Positions 43,338 to 55,682 of a stretch of DNA of 64,000 nucleotides are shown here, in pieces. Numbering within the stretch: the stretch's first letter is position 1; the number at the start of each line of letters is the position of its first letter. This DNA is from Scleromitrula shiraiana (taxonomy: Eukaryota > Ascomycota > Leotiomycetes > Helotiales > Sclerotiniaceae), in assembly GCA_028455995.1 (NCBI GenBank), contig JABELC010000007.1:124001-188000 (forward strand), in the 5' to 3' direction. The notes beneath the pieces were generated by a model that was given only the letters and a program-made list of their open reading frames with translations, was not told the origin of the DNA and did no database searches. Position numbers and translations under genes: made by a program.

Positions 43338-45800
43338 CTTGAAAGTGTAAAATAATGACCTTTCTTTGCTAGAGATATAATCTCCTGAGATGATTGTTGC
43401 TCTTCGAATATCATGATGGACAAACTCTAGAGCTCCATAGTTGTGTCTTCAATACTTAAAATGAGAAATTCAAACCTCATCCTACCTTTCCACATACATA
43501 GGAGGTGGATGTCGAAGCCCTGGAGATACGACTGATCATATCTTCGTGCGGGAAAGAAAATATTACGTCCTGACCAATGAACAACCGATCTATGCTTCAT
43601 CATCCCAGATTTCTCTATACACTTGTGAGAAACTTGTCTCGGAAGGATTGAAACATTATCACATATCGCTTCATGGCCGCTGGGCTGAGTGAATGACAAT
43701 TGTAAAAAGTTTCCGTGAAATTGGGAGTGTTCACGTGACTTAATTTTTACACCCTTGTTAGGTGGCTGAGCTTCAGCAGCTCATTCTCCATCAGTTGTTC
43801 CTTGGATCGATTCCTAGTAAGGGGACCAACGAAGATGGTTTTACGATACATCTACGATATGGAGCGACGGTATTTACATGCCGCATGTTGATTGGATATT
43901 AATTCTTTGTTGAAATCCAGAAGAATGGAGTCTACTTATAGCCCCTTGTGGTTCAAAAACCTCGATCACAATCTCTTTCGCAATTTTATATTCAAATGAT
44001 TGAAGCAATCTACACGCAATCAATGGTTTATATTTGTAATATACTATGCATGAAAGCACTGGTTTCTCGTCACTTTGCCAGCGGTTTTGAGTACGATCGA
44101 ATGAACATGAAGAGTGACACCTTGGAGGCACAACGTATTCATTAATACGATTTGATGCAGGAGAAGATCGACCAAAACCACGAATCAAAATGCGGGCAGA
44201 TATAAAACCTTCCAGGAAAATCCCGTCTATTACAGCATCGTGACGTAAATTAATAAGGGATAGACCAAGTCAAAGCGTCAACTTCAAGTGACCCAACCTC
44301 GAGTCAATCACACCAGTCACTTGGCTCGAATGCGGTTCTCGGAAAATTAATATTGCACTAATTTGATCGAAATGCCCGATGGAAAAGAACAACGAGCGGC
44401 TTCTATCAATTGTTTCAATCTAGAAGGCACGAAAAAACTTCCACTTCGCAAGCTAGTGAGTCAAATCGTGTACAAGCTTTCAAGGTGTTGCAACTTGACA
44501 ACAATCGGTGTGCGGGATTATAGTTTCCCCAGCAGGCATCTCAAATGTTCGGCATAATGTTCCTTGACAGCATCATGCTTGAAATATGCAGGAAAGAGGG
44601 ATCAATCTAAGCTTATTGAACTTTCTGTACATTTAGGTTTTGGGCACCTTGTGCCGAGCCAAGTCGTTTTCAAGAGCTTCGCTCTATTTCCAGTAGACGT
44701 AGAGTCAACGGTTTGGTTTCAGCTGCTGGAATTTTCAGAAATTGATGAAGAGGTATTTATGAAATCTCTTTCGACGTTTGTTTTTGGACCAATTCTTCAA
44801 AGTTTCCAGATAGCCATAGCGATGAGGTCCAAGCGAGTTTGCACTTTCTAGCCCAAACGTTGATATGGCGTGGCCACCCTCGATTCAGATACGCGAACAA
44901 AGATAGGAATCCACCAGCCTGCGATTTTATCGATTTAGTCCACTCAAACTTAGAGGCTAATATTGAAACATGCGAATCGCAAAACTCACTTTTCACTTTT
45001 GGTGGGCCTTTGAACACATTACTCCGAGGCGCCGAGTGAACCATATCACTTCTCTGCCCAAATACTTGGAATTACATTTGATAAAGTTTATCCCATTGAA
45101 GTTGTTCCTTTTTGTTGTTTATTAATGCCAAGTGAGTGTGGTGTTTCTATTCGATGTCTCTGAACAAGCTAGTCATTTTGATGAAGATCCTTACCAGTGT
45201 ACTTGGATTGAACCTGGAGATGCCGTCAAATTCTTGCAATGACTTAGGAACACGAGTTTCATCATACTAACAAACAAGTGAAAAGTTCCTCCGATACTCT
45301 TGCACTGCCATTTTTTAAGTTGACCCCCTATATTATGCAGAACAAACTTAAAGTTAAAGATCTACTTCCATTCTACCATTACCGACGTGGTGGAGACTGC
45401 CTTATAAGATATATTATCTTCAAGCCCATCTAATAGTCCCTGGAAACGTTCTTGCTCACAGATCCGGGGATCTTTGCGCCAACAGACCTTCGTTTCAAGA
45501 GATTGTATAGGTATCAAAGTTCATTGTTTTCTCTCATCACTCATCAATAGAGTTTTTCGAGTGACACCGAACGATCCAGAGCCCCCTGGACCCTCACACT
45601 CATTTATCTATCTATATTTAATCAAGCTGCATTATAATCTCGGAACTGCCTATAAGATCATTGATCTACTGCTCTGCAAATTAGATGGTCAATAACTCTA
45701 GGCCAACAACTAGTATTCTTTGTTTCTCGTTCACTCGGTCTGCCTTGAGATTCCCGAGCACTTGGAATGAGTTGGTTCATCTAAACCATCAATTTTCATC
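43338..45800. other. 2.5 kb region without a supported intact gene
   Basis: It contains the 5' flank of the hydrolase pseudogene and then sequence with only disconnected frames. From 44372 to about 45039 (+) several frames in tandem (for example FALFPVDVESTVWFQLLEF) faintly resemble F-box/2EXR-type fungal proteins broken by stops. I could not assemble a gene and treat this as a possible relic only. Confidence 0.4.
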
Positions 45801-46978
45801 ATGGTCATTTTATTATCTCCGCATTATGTTCATCAGCCGACAACCAAAGCTGACTTGGCTATCGCATCAATAGCCTTCGGTTGGACTCTAGGTTTCGGTT
45901 GGCTAACTGCATGGACTGCAACCAAACAAACAAGTCGAATTCAAAGAAGGCATGGGATCACAAGGGCTCACTACCCATATGTAATTATGCTGTGTGCAGA
46001 GATTGCTATTTGTTTTAGTTTTGCTATTATATGTTGGCTTTATCTGTATGATATTATCCCTCCGAGGTCAGTTATTAATATCTATGATGCTCCTTATTTA
46101 CTCTAACATCTTGTAGTTTTGCGTTTTACTTTACCATTCGTAAGCTTTGGAGGTTCATGGAATTAATGTTGTTTTCTCACTGATCATTTCTCTAGTTACA
46201 ATGTGGGCTTTACAAGTGCAACTCCTGCTACAAATAATCATAAATCGAATAGCAATCATCATACCTAATCATACGAACAAGGTTTTGCACCTCAAGATTG
46301 GTGTCGCTATACTTATAACTGCCATCAATATTTCTGTTTATTGCATCTGGATTCCGGCTCGGCTTCAGATCTCACCTGAATATATTCATATCAACAAAAT
46401 TTGGGATCGTTGCGAGAAGTCGATATATCTGGTGGTGGATGCAGCCTTGAACTGGTATTTTATGAAGACGGTACATTCAAAGCTAGTAGCGAACGGATTA
46501 TCGAAATACCGAAAGTTGATAAAGTTTAATTTGGTCATCATCATCTTTTCTCTCGGTATGGATTGCTTGATCATAGGAATGATGAGTCTGAGTAATTCTT
46601 TTGTGTAAGTACCTATCTCATTATACATATTGGCCATCGCTGCATTATTCATACAAGTGTTAACTGAACAACAGATACATGCAATTCCATCCGCTTGCCT
46701 ATCTCGTCAAACTAAATATTGAAATGTCTATGGCGGAACTCATTGGCAAAGTCTCAGTCCTCCGCACGAATATCACGAACAATTCTTCTTTGGCCTCAGA
46801 AGATAAAGATAAACATATACCTCTCAGAATAGCAGTCAAACATGACGTGTCAATAAAACATGACGCTAATGCGGATTTGGAACCACGAGTCTCGGGAAGC
46901 TCGGTGTCGACAAAAGGCTCGAGAATATCTATCTTTGCCTCAAGTGATTCCTCTAATCATTCTTGGTTTAGATTTTAG
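45801..46978 (+). CDS. Fungal seven-TM integral membrane protein
   Basis: Four exons (45801-46066, 46117-46139, 46196-46604, 46675-46978) join in frame to 333 residues. The second exon is a 23-nt micro-exon encoding FAFYFTI. About seven hydrophobic segments are visible, including IASIAFGWTLGFGWLTAWTA, VIMLCAEIAICFSFAIICWL, LTMWALQVQLLLQIIINRIA and FNLVIIIFSLGMDCLIIGMM. A conserved-looking stretch VVDAALNWYFMKTVHSKLV lies before TM6. The C-tail is Ser/Asp/Lys-rich and cytosolic in appearance. The pattern fits the large family of uncharacterised fungal 7TM membrane proteins with receptor-like topology. No ligand or G-protein coupling can be deduced. Start: first ATG; the frame upstream is closed by other-frame sequence. 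Confidence 0.75.
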
Positions 46979-47651
46979 GGGGACAAAGTTATAATTGATA
47001 AGAGGAATAAGTATGGTATACAGGACAATGATTGTATATATCTATACGAGCACCAAAATAAAAGTTATCAACTAAAGCAACGCAAGCAAAGTCGACTAAG
47101 AACAGCTACACAATGATTGACACAAAAGTTAAACAATTATATGGTCTGTTTCTGAATACCACATCGAAATTGCACTACATTTTCTCTGCTTTCTTTCGCT
47201 GACATTCCATAATTACATAGCAGTAACTTTACTCTATGATGTTGCCAGTTGCGGCATTAATATTTCTTCAATCCTTCAAGCTTAGTCATTACATACTTCA
47301 ACCACCAGAACCAACACCTCAGGTGATACGATAAATTACTTTCGTTCGGTGCCTTAATTCCGTGCACCCCCTGCTATAAGCTAGCCGGTTGTGTTGAACT
47401 ATCTGTGGCATCCTGCATATGACCCGTATCACTCAATAGACAGCCATTCTGGAGTTGCGGCCATCTCGCCATATTTCACACAAGGTGTCTTGCGCGAACC
47501 AGCCCACTTAAGAGGTGTGTGCACAACACTGAGTCCAAATATCAGTAACTACCTCTTTTGTTTTTCATACCATATATATAATTATTACCTGAACCGTACG
47601 ATTCCCCTCGTCAGAACCTAGTTGCAACCTCGTTGCATCCTTATTTCCAAT
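46979..47651. other. Intergenic
   Basis: No gene supported. It contains the promoter of the flavin monooxygenase; TATATATAATT at 47573-47583 is TATA-like, about 70 nt before the ATG at 47652. Confidence 0.5.
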
Positions 47652-48940
47652 ATGTCGAATAGCCCCAAATTTCGCATCGCCGTCCTAGGATCCGGTCCTA
47701 TCGGGAAACTTTTGATGAGTTCTGTAGCTCCTCATCCACGGATTGAGTATACTCAATATGAGGCCGACACATTACCTCTTCGTCCATCCTTTGGGTATGG
47801 TATGGGCCCACAAGCACTTCGCACGGCGAACGTTCTTAACCCCGAGTTTGGCAAGAAGCCGCATGCACAAACTTTGACTTCTTCTGTGTGGATGGAGTTT
47901 TACCACGGTGGTGAGGAAAACAACCATTTACATACCATCAAAGTTCCGGAGGGAGAACTCTTTGGGAGACTGGGGAGGGACGAACTTCTAGAAATTCTTG
48001 ACAGCTTTGGACCAAAGGATAGCCCAATTCAGTATGGAAGGAAGCTTAATTCTGTAGAGAAGGATGGTGAATTAAAGCTGGCATTTGAAGATGGTGGTGA
48101 AGAACATGCAAATGCAGTATGGGCATGTGATGGCATGAATTCTTTGTGTAGAAAGCTTATTCAAGGCGATGAATACAAGCCAACGGTGTATTCAGGGCAT
48201 GTGACATTCAGAGGCAAAGTCGAGCGTGAAAAGGTTGAGGCAGCTGTCAGTAAAAATTTTGCTACCGACACCTCTATGTTCCTCGGTATTAAAGGGTGGC
48301 ATGTCTTGGTCTTTCCAATTAATGAAGGCAGATACGTGAACATTGCTGCATTCTCAACAGAAGAGGTACAGAAAAAGCGTGGAAGAGATTATAAGACTTC
48401 TACAGAGGAGTTGTTGACCTATTTTCCCGGAGCAAATTCCACCGTACAGACACTTCTTAAGGTAGGTGATGAATAACCTTATAATACCGACTCGTACTGA
48501 TACTAACCATATAACAGTTACTGAATGATCAACCTGAGGGTTGCATATGTCTCGAACTCAGACTTATGCGCACTGTAGGCACATTCTACAACGAAGATCT
48601 CTCTATGACCAGTTTTGGTGATGCTGCTAATGGAATGTTGCCTCATCTTGGTGGTTCAATGGGAACTGGCTTCGTGGGTGTTACTACTTTCTTACACGAA
48701 GAATTCAATCCACGGGTTAAAGCTCTCAAACTTGATGCCAGTGATGCTGAAATTACGGAAATACTCAAGCAGGCCACACTTAAGTATGAGCAAAAGCACA
48801 AGCCTTTGTCACAAATACTTGTTGATTGTTCAAAAGAGCAAGGTTTTGTATTTAGTGGGGGTGTGACAGATGCGGCGGAATTGTCTCGAAGAGCGAGATT
48901 TCTATGGAAGAGTGATTCTTACAATGCCCCCACCACTTAA
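47652..48940 (+). CDS. FAD-dependent monooxygenase (class A, salicylate-hydroxylase-like)
   Basis: Two exons (47652-48461, 48518-48940) give 410 residues. The N-terminal Rossmann motif is FRIAVLGSGPIGKLLMSS. LFGRLGRDELLEIL corresponds to the conserved Arg-containing helix after the sheet. WACDGMNSLCRKLI is the DG fingerprint, and FGDAANGMLPHLGGSMGTG is the GD motif that binds FAD ribityl; the usual His after GDAA is Asn here. The expected GAGxGG core is altered to GSGPIG. Such enzymes hydroxylate aromatic or polyketide substrates with NAD(P)H and O2. It has no TM anchor. The 5' in-frame TTG was rejected; ATG at 47652 fits the family start. Neighbours give no pathway context beyond two 7TM proteins and a permease. 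Confidence 0.87.
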
Positions 48941-51707
48941 GTTTAAAGATAGGATGAAAACTTTTGAGACATTGCAACGGTTTTCGTCGATTTGAGATGC
49001 AGAGTGGATCGGAAACAACTGGTGGTCAGAGTGTTAAAATATGAAAGTCAGCACAAGGTTATGCAGATACACCTCTCGAACCCCCTATAAGTTTCAGTGT
49101 TCCAACAAGGGCAACTAAAGTGGGGCACAATTGAAGATATGAAGTTATTCCCAACATTGACCATCGACGTTAGGTTTGTTTAATAAACATTTCTATTTTT
49201 AAATAAAACTTCCACGTGGGAATCGAATGACTGGCCAAGACTTTACACATATGTTAAACCCAGGTACGGCACTGTTCAGTCAATCCGTATACTCAGAAAA
49301 ATTCGAAATGATAGTGGGTGCACCAAGACTGCTAATTAAACCCTTGTGTATATAACTACTGATATACCACAAGTAAATGACGAGGCCATTGATAGCGTGT
49401 TTTCAATTAGTCTTGACACCAGCAAAAACGGTTTCCGTTTTAGTAAAAGGATTGGATTGAAGCCATTACGCAATCCCGTTGAAGGGGGTACTAAAGATGT
49501 TTTTACGGGGTACAAATCGGACCACGAAGATTCGGAAATCTGAGCCGAGTCGGATGGAGTACCAAGCGAAGCTGCATTCCACTTTCAGCGATACTTTCCA
49601 CGCCTCCCTTGTTGCTTGTCATACCGGGGGACATAATTTTATCGTCCCGGAGTAACCCCCATCAATTACTGTAACTTGAGTGGCTACACGGAGCTTTTTA
49701 AATTCCTGCAAAATTGGCATTACGTAGTTTCGGTGCTAAAAAGACGTGGGGATGTTTCCCTACCCGCGAATAACGGGTGGTCTGATCTACAGATAGTGTT
49801 GGCTTCCGTCGATGAGCGAATACCAAGGAAATCTAAGTGGCTTTTACTATATACGATACAGTGGTACAACAAGGGATGTTTGTCTCTGCAACGTTGAACA
49901 TACACTCCGTACTCTATTTAGCAGCTACCATGGCGCTATCTAAAGATATTTATTTATAAATTAAATTATAATACTTTTTCCGAGTCTATTAAGCTTTATT
50001 GATAAAACTATAAACTTGAATCATGATCAACTTGAAACTTACTACTAGTAAATAGTATGATATAAAAGAAATATGATTAGTTATAACTTGAATTAGTAGT
50101 AAGTTATTTAAATACTATATATAGTACTCAGGCTAGTAGTACTATATATTTTTAAGATATCTAGTAGTAGTAATTGAACTTGAAAACTTTTTATCATCAT
50201 ACACTGGCAACTTGAACGTACTATGATACCGCAACAATAATAGTATTATTTAGTAAAAGCTTAGTATTATTATTTAAACTTGAAATGAATTTGAAAATAT
50301 ATAAGTTAAAAATTTAGTTTTTACTACTAGTAGTATCATTTTCCAAGACTTTTGCATTATTAATAATTTATTTTTCTGAAAAAAAAAAATCTATTAATTT
50401 GAATAAAAAATAAAGCTTTTTAGAACTTGAAGTTCAAGTTATATAATGATATCATAGTACTAAATTATATACTAGTATAAATGATTATAAATAATGACGC
50501 TTTATAATATCTATATAAAGCTCAAAATCTCAACCTTATTCCAAACTTGAATGCAGTAAAATCGTATTAGTGGGTTCTTTCTGCCTCAAGGCTCATGGTT
50601 CCCATGCAGAGTTCGTACTACACCTGCTTTGATACTAAATTAGAGCTGCGGGAAGTTCCACTGGTCGGAAAATTACTTATGCTGCTTTCAACTATGGGGG
50701 GTTAGATCCTGCCTTCTAGACTTTGCATTTCTTCTTACATGCTAAGATACTTGAAGATGCAGCCTTTATTACTAGTTACCGACCAGAACTTCTATGTTTC
50801 AAAAGTTCATGGGTGACTTCTTGTATACCTTCCTTCTTAAGAACCACTCGGGCGATATTTATTTCAAACTTGAAAGGATATTGAATGTATCAACTTGCAT
50901 TGAAATACAGAAACTTCAATATTTTGACATGCAGTTTGTATTAGTACTACAAATCAATAGCTGGCCATGATATTGTTGATAATGTTTTACGGACTTCGCT
51001 ATAATTCACACAATTAAAATGATCTTTATTGCTGGGACATCTAAAGGAATTCTGCCATTGGGCTACATCTCGATGTATTATTAGTGTAGCAAAAAGAACT
51101 CCTATCAAGAGAGTAATATTATGAAGACCCACTAGTTCTAGTTCTGTACCATAGAAGGAAGTTTCCAGGAACTGGATATCTAATCCAACCTCATGCAGGT
51201 CTACCGATCCTTCAGCATTGCCAAGCACGTGGACTACATGTCAAGTAATTTGAAAGCAATATTAGAATGTCCTTACCATGTGAATAATGGTAACAAGGGA
51301 ATGTCAAATTCTTGCGAGCAGATATCCGCTTAACACTTGGCAGTGTGAGATCTAGATTCCAGTATCATGGGTCGGCCGCCAGTCCAGAAAGACACCATGC
51401 TATGTACGTGCGAACTCCCAAAGGCTTCGTATCCAGTACACGCACCTTGTCATTACATATCAGATATTGCAGAAAGATCTTTAGATCATTTATCCCTAGC
51501 ATTGCTCTATCAAGACGTTATGATTTACTATAAGTATATAGTACAACATGTAGACGTCGAATTGTTTATTTGGTTATACAATTTAGATATATCATCTAGT
51601 TGTTGGAACCAGCTACGTGAATTTACCCCGCCAGTGTCGTTAGGCAAAATTAATTCCGATCGATGGTCTTTTACTGATTGTTTACCATACTGGTCGTGCT
51701 TCTCACA
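48941..51707. other. 2.8 kb gene-poor region including an AT-rich patch
   Basis: The frames at 49346-49543, 49676-49905 (both strands) and 51312-51747 have no domain. One minus-strand frame (51228-50947, no ATG) has a TM-like stretch (NITLLIGVLFATLIIH), but no gene could be built. The middle part (49930-50570) is strongly AT-rich and listed separately. Confidence 0.5.
49930..50890. repeat. AT-rich patch with recurrent AACTTGAA motifs
   Basis: AACTTGAA occurs at 50013, 50029, 50085, 50177, 50209, 50277, 50424, 50544 and 50877. Its reverse complement at 50433 forms a perfect 17-nt palindrome with the 50424 copy (50424-50440). The sequence up to about 50570 is mostly A and T with TAGTA/TACTA words. 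No coding capacity. It may be a decayed non-autonomous element; no terminal repeats were identified. Confidence 0.6.
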
Positions 51708-53161
51708 ATGGCGATTATCAATACATCCCACAGCCCTCCGGATCTGAGCAGTCATCGTGGGCGCGTGGTCATTGAAGGAGCTACAATATCGTTAGGATTT
51801 GTAGCAATCTTTGTGGGCATGCGACTATGGGGTCGCTATCGCTACACAAATGCACTTGGAGTATCTTCAGCTCAGTTTGGTGAGCCACGGTTTTGGGCCC
51901 TGATCTCTGATTTAGCAATCTTGATCTCAACAGTGAGTCCTTGATCCACGAACAAAATCGATTAGATTTCTCATACACGATTTAGATGCTTGCTATTACT
52001 TTAACGATCATCGCTTGTGTTGGTAGGTTTTTTTCCATTCCATGATACTGGGAGATATTAATATGTTTTAGGAGTGAAATGGGGAGTCGGTCTTCATACA
52101 AAACTACTGAGTGCAACACAAAGTCACACTGCGCTTGAGGTTCGTCTAGGATCGCCATTTTATGACGTCATGGATATTTACTGATTCCAAACAGATGTTC
52201 TATCTTTACCAAATACTTTACAAAGCCGGTGCTGGACTCTCAAAGATCGCCACTTGCCTTCTGCTACTAGCCATCTCAACCCCACAATTCAAACACTTTA
52301 ATCGGTTCTGCAAACTCCTCATTGTGTATATCGGGGGCTACAGTCTTAGTTGCACCATTGCCACCATTTTCCAATGTGGGATAAATTTTAGAAGCAACTG
52401 GATTCATACCCTCGATCAAAACCACTGTTTCTACAAACCACCTTTCTGGTACATTCACGCAGGCTTGAATATATTTGCCAGTGTAGTTGTTGCAATCCTG
52501 CCATGGTGGTTGTTTTGTTATATCACTTACAAGAGGAAAATGGTTGTTGCATCAATCATGACCGCACTTACTTTCACGTGAGTTGTTCATTTCAGGCTTG
52601 TTTGCAGAGGACTAATCTTGAACTAGTGAAATTATACTTGGGTGCGTACGTGTGAAAGGACTTTACAACTCAGCTCATTCTTCGACCGACTTGACATGTA
52701 AGCTATGTGTTCTCATCGCATCTATCCCCTCTATTCAGTTCTGAATTCCGCTCAAGCTATATCTACGAAAGCACTGACTGATGTGTTTTGAAGATGGTGT
52801 CACAACCGGAATAGTAGTATCGCAACTGGAGATCAACTTTGGAATAATATCAGCCTGCGTTCCTACTGTCCTGAAAATTATCGAAGATGCAGTGAAACCC
52901 ATCTTTGGCTTCACTACAAGCCATGATGAAACCAACACTCATTCTCAATCTCAATCTAGAAACTTGGGGGCTAGTAATCATGGCATACAGACCAATATCA
53001 AATCAAAACCTCGCTCTCAATACGAGCTATTTGGAGACGAATATGTGGAATTGGATTCGGTGCATTCAGAAAACAGCAGGAAAAATATCAGGTCTAACCA
53101 GATCAAGGTTGAAAGAACCTTTATTATAGAAACGGAAATTGATAACACACGCAAAATCTAG
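51708..53161 (+). CDS. Fungal rhodopsin/Pth11-like 7TM membrane protein
   Basis: Six exons (51708-51932, 51986-52022, 52072-52139, 52195-52577, 52627-52697, 52794-53161) join with consistent phases to 383 residues. Landmarks follow the fungal rhodopsin-like domain: RGRVVIEGATISLGFVAIFV (TM1), AIL then MLAITLTIIACVG, GVGLHTKLL before TM3, MFYLYQILYKAGAGLSKIAT, FNRFCKLLIVYIGGYSLSCT, the loop with the FQCG Cys and the paired Cys in QNHCF, FWYIHAGLNIFASVVVAILP, KGLYNSAHSSTDLT, and ending EDAVKPIFGF. A Ser/Lys-rich cytosolic tail of about 80 residues follows. Relatives include Pth11-type GPCR candidates, but no CFEM domain is present. Two exons are very short (37 and 68 nt). Ligand unknown. Confidence 0.82.
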
Positions 53162-54144
53162 TGGTCATTGCCACGGAAAATAGATGATCTTGGATTGATC
53201 AGTTAGACAATAACATTTTGCTTCAGCTAGATACAACTACAAAGCTTTGCATGAGATTTTAAGTCAAGGCTTTGCCCGTAAAACCATCTCTACTGAGTTT
53301 CAGTGACGAACTTGAAACTTCTCACAGTCTTCTGATGTTTAAATGATGCTTTTTTAATTTGCATCGAAACTGGAGGAGGTCAGATACAGCGGTTATCCAT
53401 TTCTGTGTAACCCTGAACTTTTCGGTAGTATTCGGATTGTATCATTACTTCGTCGAATTGTATATTTACTTGAAGTTAGTGTCTAATAACAACTGCCCCT
53501 GGTTGTCTTAAATTTCAGAGTTATTCCTAGTACTAAATACCGTAATGGTGTGATACGTATTCATTTCAATACATCCCCAGAGTCCGAACCTATACTTGTA
53601 ACCGAGCGCCTACAAAATGCTGGTAGCCCCCACACCTCTAACGGAGTGAACAGATGCAGAAAGAAGTATGCCACAGGGAATAAAAATCATATAGCACGGA
53701 TACTCTCCATATGGCAGTTAACCGTCAATCGATTGGATATATGCCCATGCAATATAAGATAGCTTTATCTTTCACGAAATATTTGGTACGTTCTAGCCTA
53801 CTAGGTAGTTCTAGACGGCTGTTCCAACACAGTACCAAGATCAGCTTGCTTAAGTTTTATTGAAACTAACCTCAATTCTCTTTCAATATGCTTAAAGATA
53901 CACAAATCCCTTCATCGCGGGATTGACATGTAATATCCTAGGTATCTTCAGCCAAAAGCGATATTTCATCTTGGCTTAAAGGCAGATCACTGGGATAGAT
54001 ACTCCCCCCTCCCAAATTGTCTGAGAATTTTCTTATGTCGTTCAATCTTTCACATCTCTTAGGAGCTTTGTCTCATATTTCTAGGTGCTTTGTATAAGTA
54101 GACCGTAACTGGCTTTCTGAATACAAGTAACCAAAAAGTAAAAA
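53162..54144. other. Intergenic
   Basis: Flanks the 7TM and MFS genes. A further AACTTGAA lies at 53309-53316. No gene supported. Confidence 0.5.
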
Positions 54145-55682
54145 ATGGCGACAGAATCAGCCTCCGAGGTCCCCCAAAGGGACGAGAAACTGAACTCAAG
54201 TGTTACAGAGACCGGTCACGATGTACTGGCTACCGGATCATCTCGATATAATCAGAAGCTTGCACTGAAAATTGATCTTCACCTCCTCACTCCCATGATA
54301 TTCCTGAACTTCTTGTCGTTGATGGGAAGAACAAACGTTGGTGCTGCCATGGTACAAAAGTTGCCGTTAGATCTAAAACTCGACGCCATGAAAGTATTCC
54401 TCGTTATCGCCATCCCTTTGGTAACCCTTATTTTATTTGAGGTTCCTAGCAACCTTCTCATGCGTCTACTCGAAACGAAATATAACTTCTCCTACATGAG
54501 ATACTTGTCTGTCATGACGGCGCTTCTAGGTATGATATCAATTATTCATGACGATTTCGAAAATATTTGTCTAACAGTGTAACAGGTTTGGTGACTTTGG
54601 GTCAAGGTTTTGATAAGACTTATGGCGCAATGCTGGCAACTAGGTTTTTGGTTGGAATATTTGATTCTGGCCTCATTCCTGGATGTGTTTATGTGTGTTC
54701 ATTATACTATCCAACAATTCACTTACAATGGAGAATGAGTATGCTCATGACGGCCTGCATCGCCGCAAATGTTGTATCAAACATTCTTGCCTTTGCGATC
54801 GCACATATCAATAACTCGAATGGATACCATGGCTGGCGATGGATCTTCATTGTTGAGGGTTGTCTCACCATCGCTATCGGGTTAGCTTGCTGCTGGTCTA
54901 ACGTTAGTCGACCCACAACGGCTTACTTCCTCACCGAAGAGGAAAAGGAAATTGTGGCCGCTGAGGTTCAGACTCGCACCACGACCATTGGACTCGCGGC
55001 TGAATGGAAAATCTTCTTAACTAACCCCCTCAACTACATCTGGGCCGCATGTTACGTCTTTACCTGCTCCACCACCTACTCTGTTGCTATCTTCGCACCG
55101 TCCTTCGTTCAGGCTTTCCACCCTCACTGGACCATCCCTCATATTCAAGGTCAGGTCGTTCCTATCTTCATCGTTTCCGCCTTTGCTTGTCTCATATCAG
55201 CATGGGCAGCAGATCGTTTCAATCACCGTGCTGGTTTTTCCATTGCAGGATATCTCATCACAGCCATTGGATTTATCATACTCAGAGAACCCAAAAATCT
55301 CGCACCACACATTTCTATGTTGGGTCTTTACTTCGTTAGCATCGGAACCTATGCCTCCATGCCTGTTCTCTGGAGTTTGACAATGATCAACTCTGCTACT
55401 CCAATGCAAAAAGCTATCGGTTCCGGGTTTGTCGTGGGTATTGGAAATGTGGGTGGATTTATCTCCGCTTGGCTCTTTAGAACAAGTCAAGCTCCTCATT
55501 ACAGCGATGGAATGACCGACTCATTGGTTTTAACCTTGATCTGCGTTGCGCTCATAGCCGTCGCTTGGGTATACATTATCATCTCGAACAAGAAGTTGGA
55601 TAAGAACATCGTAATAGCCTCTGAAGCGTCGTCGATAGAGGCCAAGGATGGTAATGTTGGCAAGATAAGATACAGAGCTTAG
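54145..55682 (+). CDS. MFS transporter, anion:cation symporter family (allantoate/nicotinate permease-like)
   Basis: Two exons (54145-54529, 54586-55682) give 493 residues with about 12 TM helices. The first helix region reads LLTPMIFLNFLSLMGRTNVG, where family members have Asp-RxNxG; here GRTNVGAAMV fits. EVPSNLLMR, GLVTLGQGFDKTYGAMLATR, RFLVGIFDSGLIPGCVY (motif similar to G-x-x-E-x-G-x-x-P with Asp-Ser replacing Glu-Ala), WRWIFIVEGCLTI and the P-T-A-Y-F-L-T-E-E-E linker are hallmarks of the Dal5-like subfamily. Such carriers import small carboxylated nutrients (allantoate, nicotinate, dipeptides, biotin precursors). The substrate is undetermined. Plasma membrane location is expected. The N-tail is hydrophilic. 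Confidence 0.9.

Noticed and set aside
44372..45039. Possible decayed F-box/2EXR-type gene
   Set aside because: Only a faint motif (FALFPVDVESTVWFQLLEF), stops between frames, no consistent splicing. A profile search with the three frames joined would decide.
49200..49280. tRNA-like segment near CACGTGGGAATCGAATGACT (minus strand)
   Set aside because: A T-arm-like string is present, but no acceptor stem, D-arm or anticodon arm could be paired.
50947..51228. Minus-strand 93-codon frame with a TM-like stretch
   Set aside because: Begins with GTG, has a stop just upstream and no signal for an upstream exon; at best a relic.
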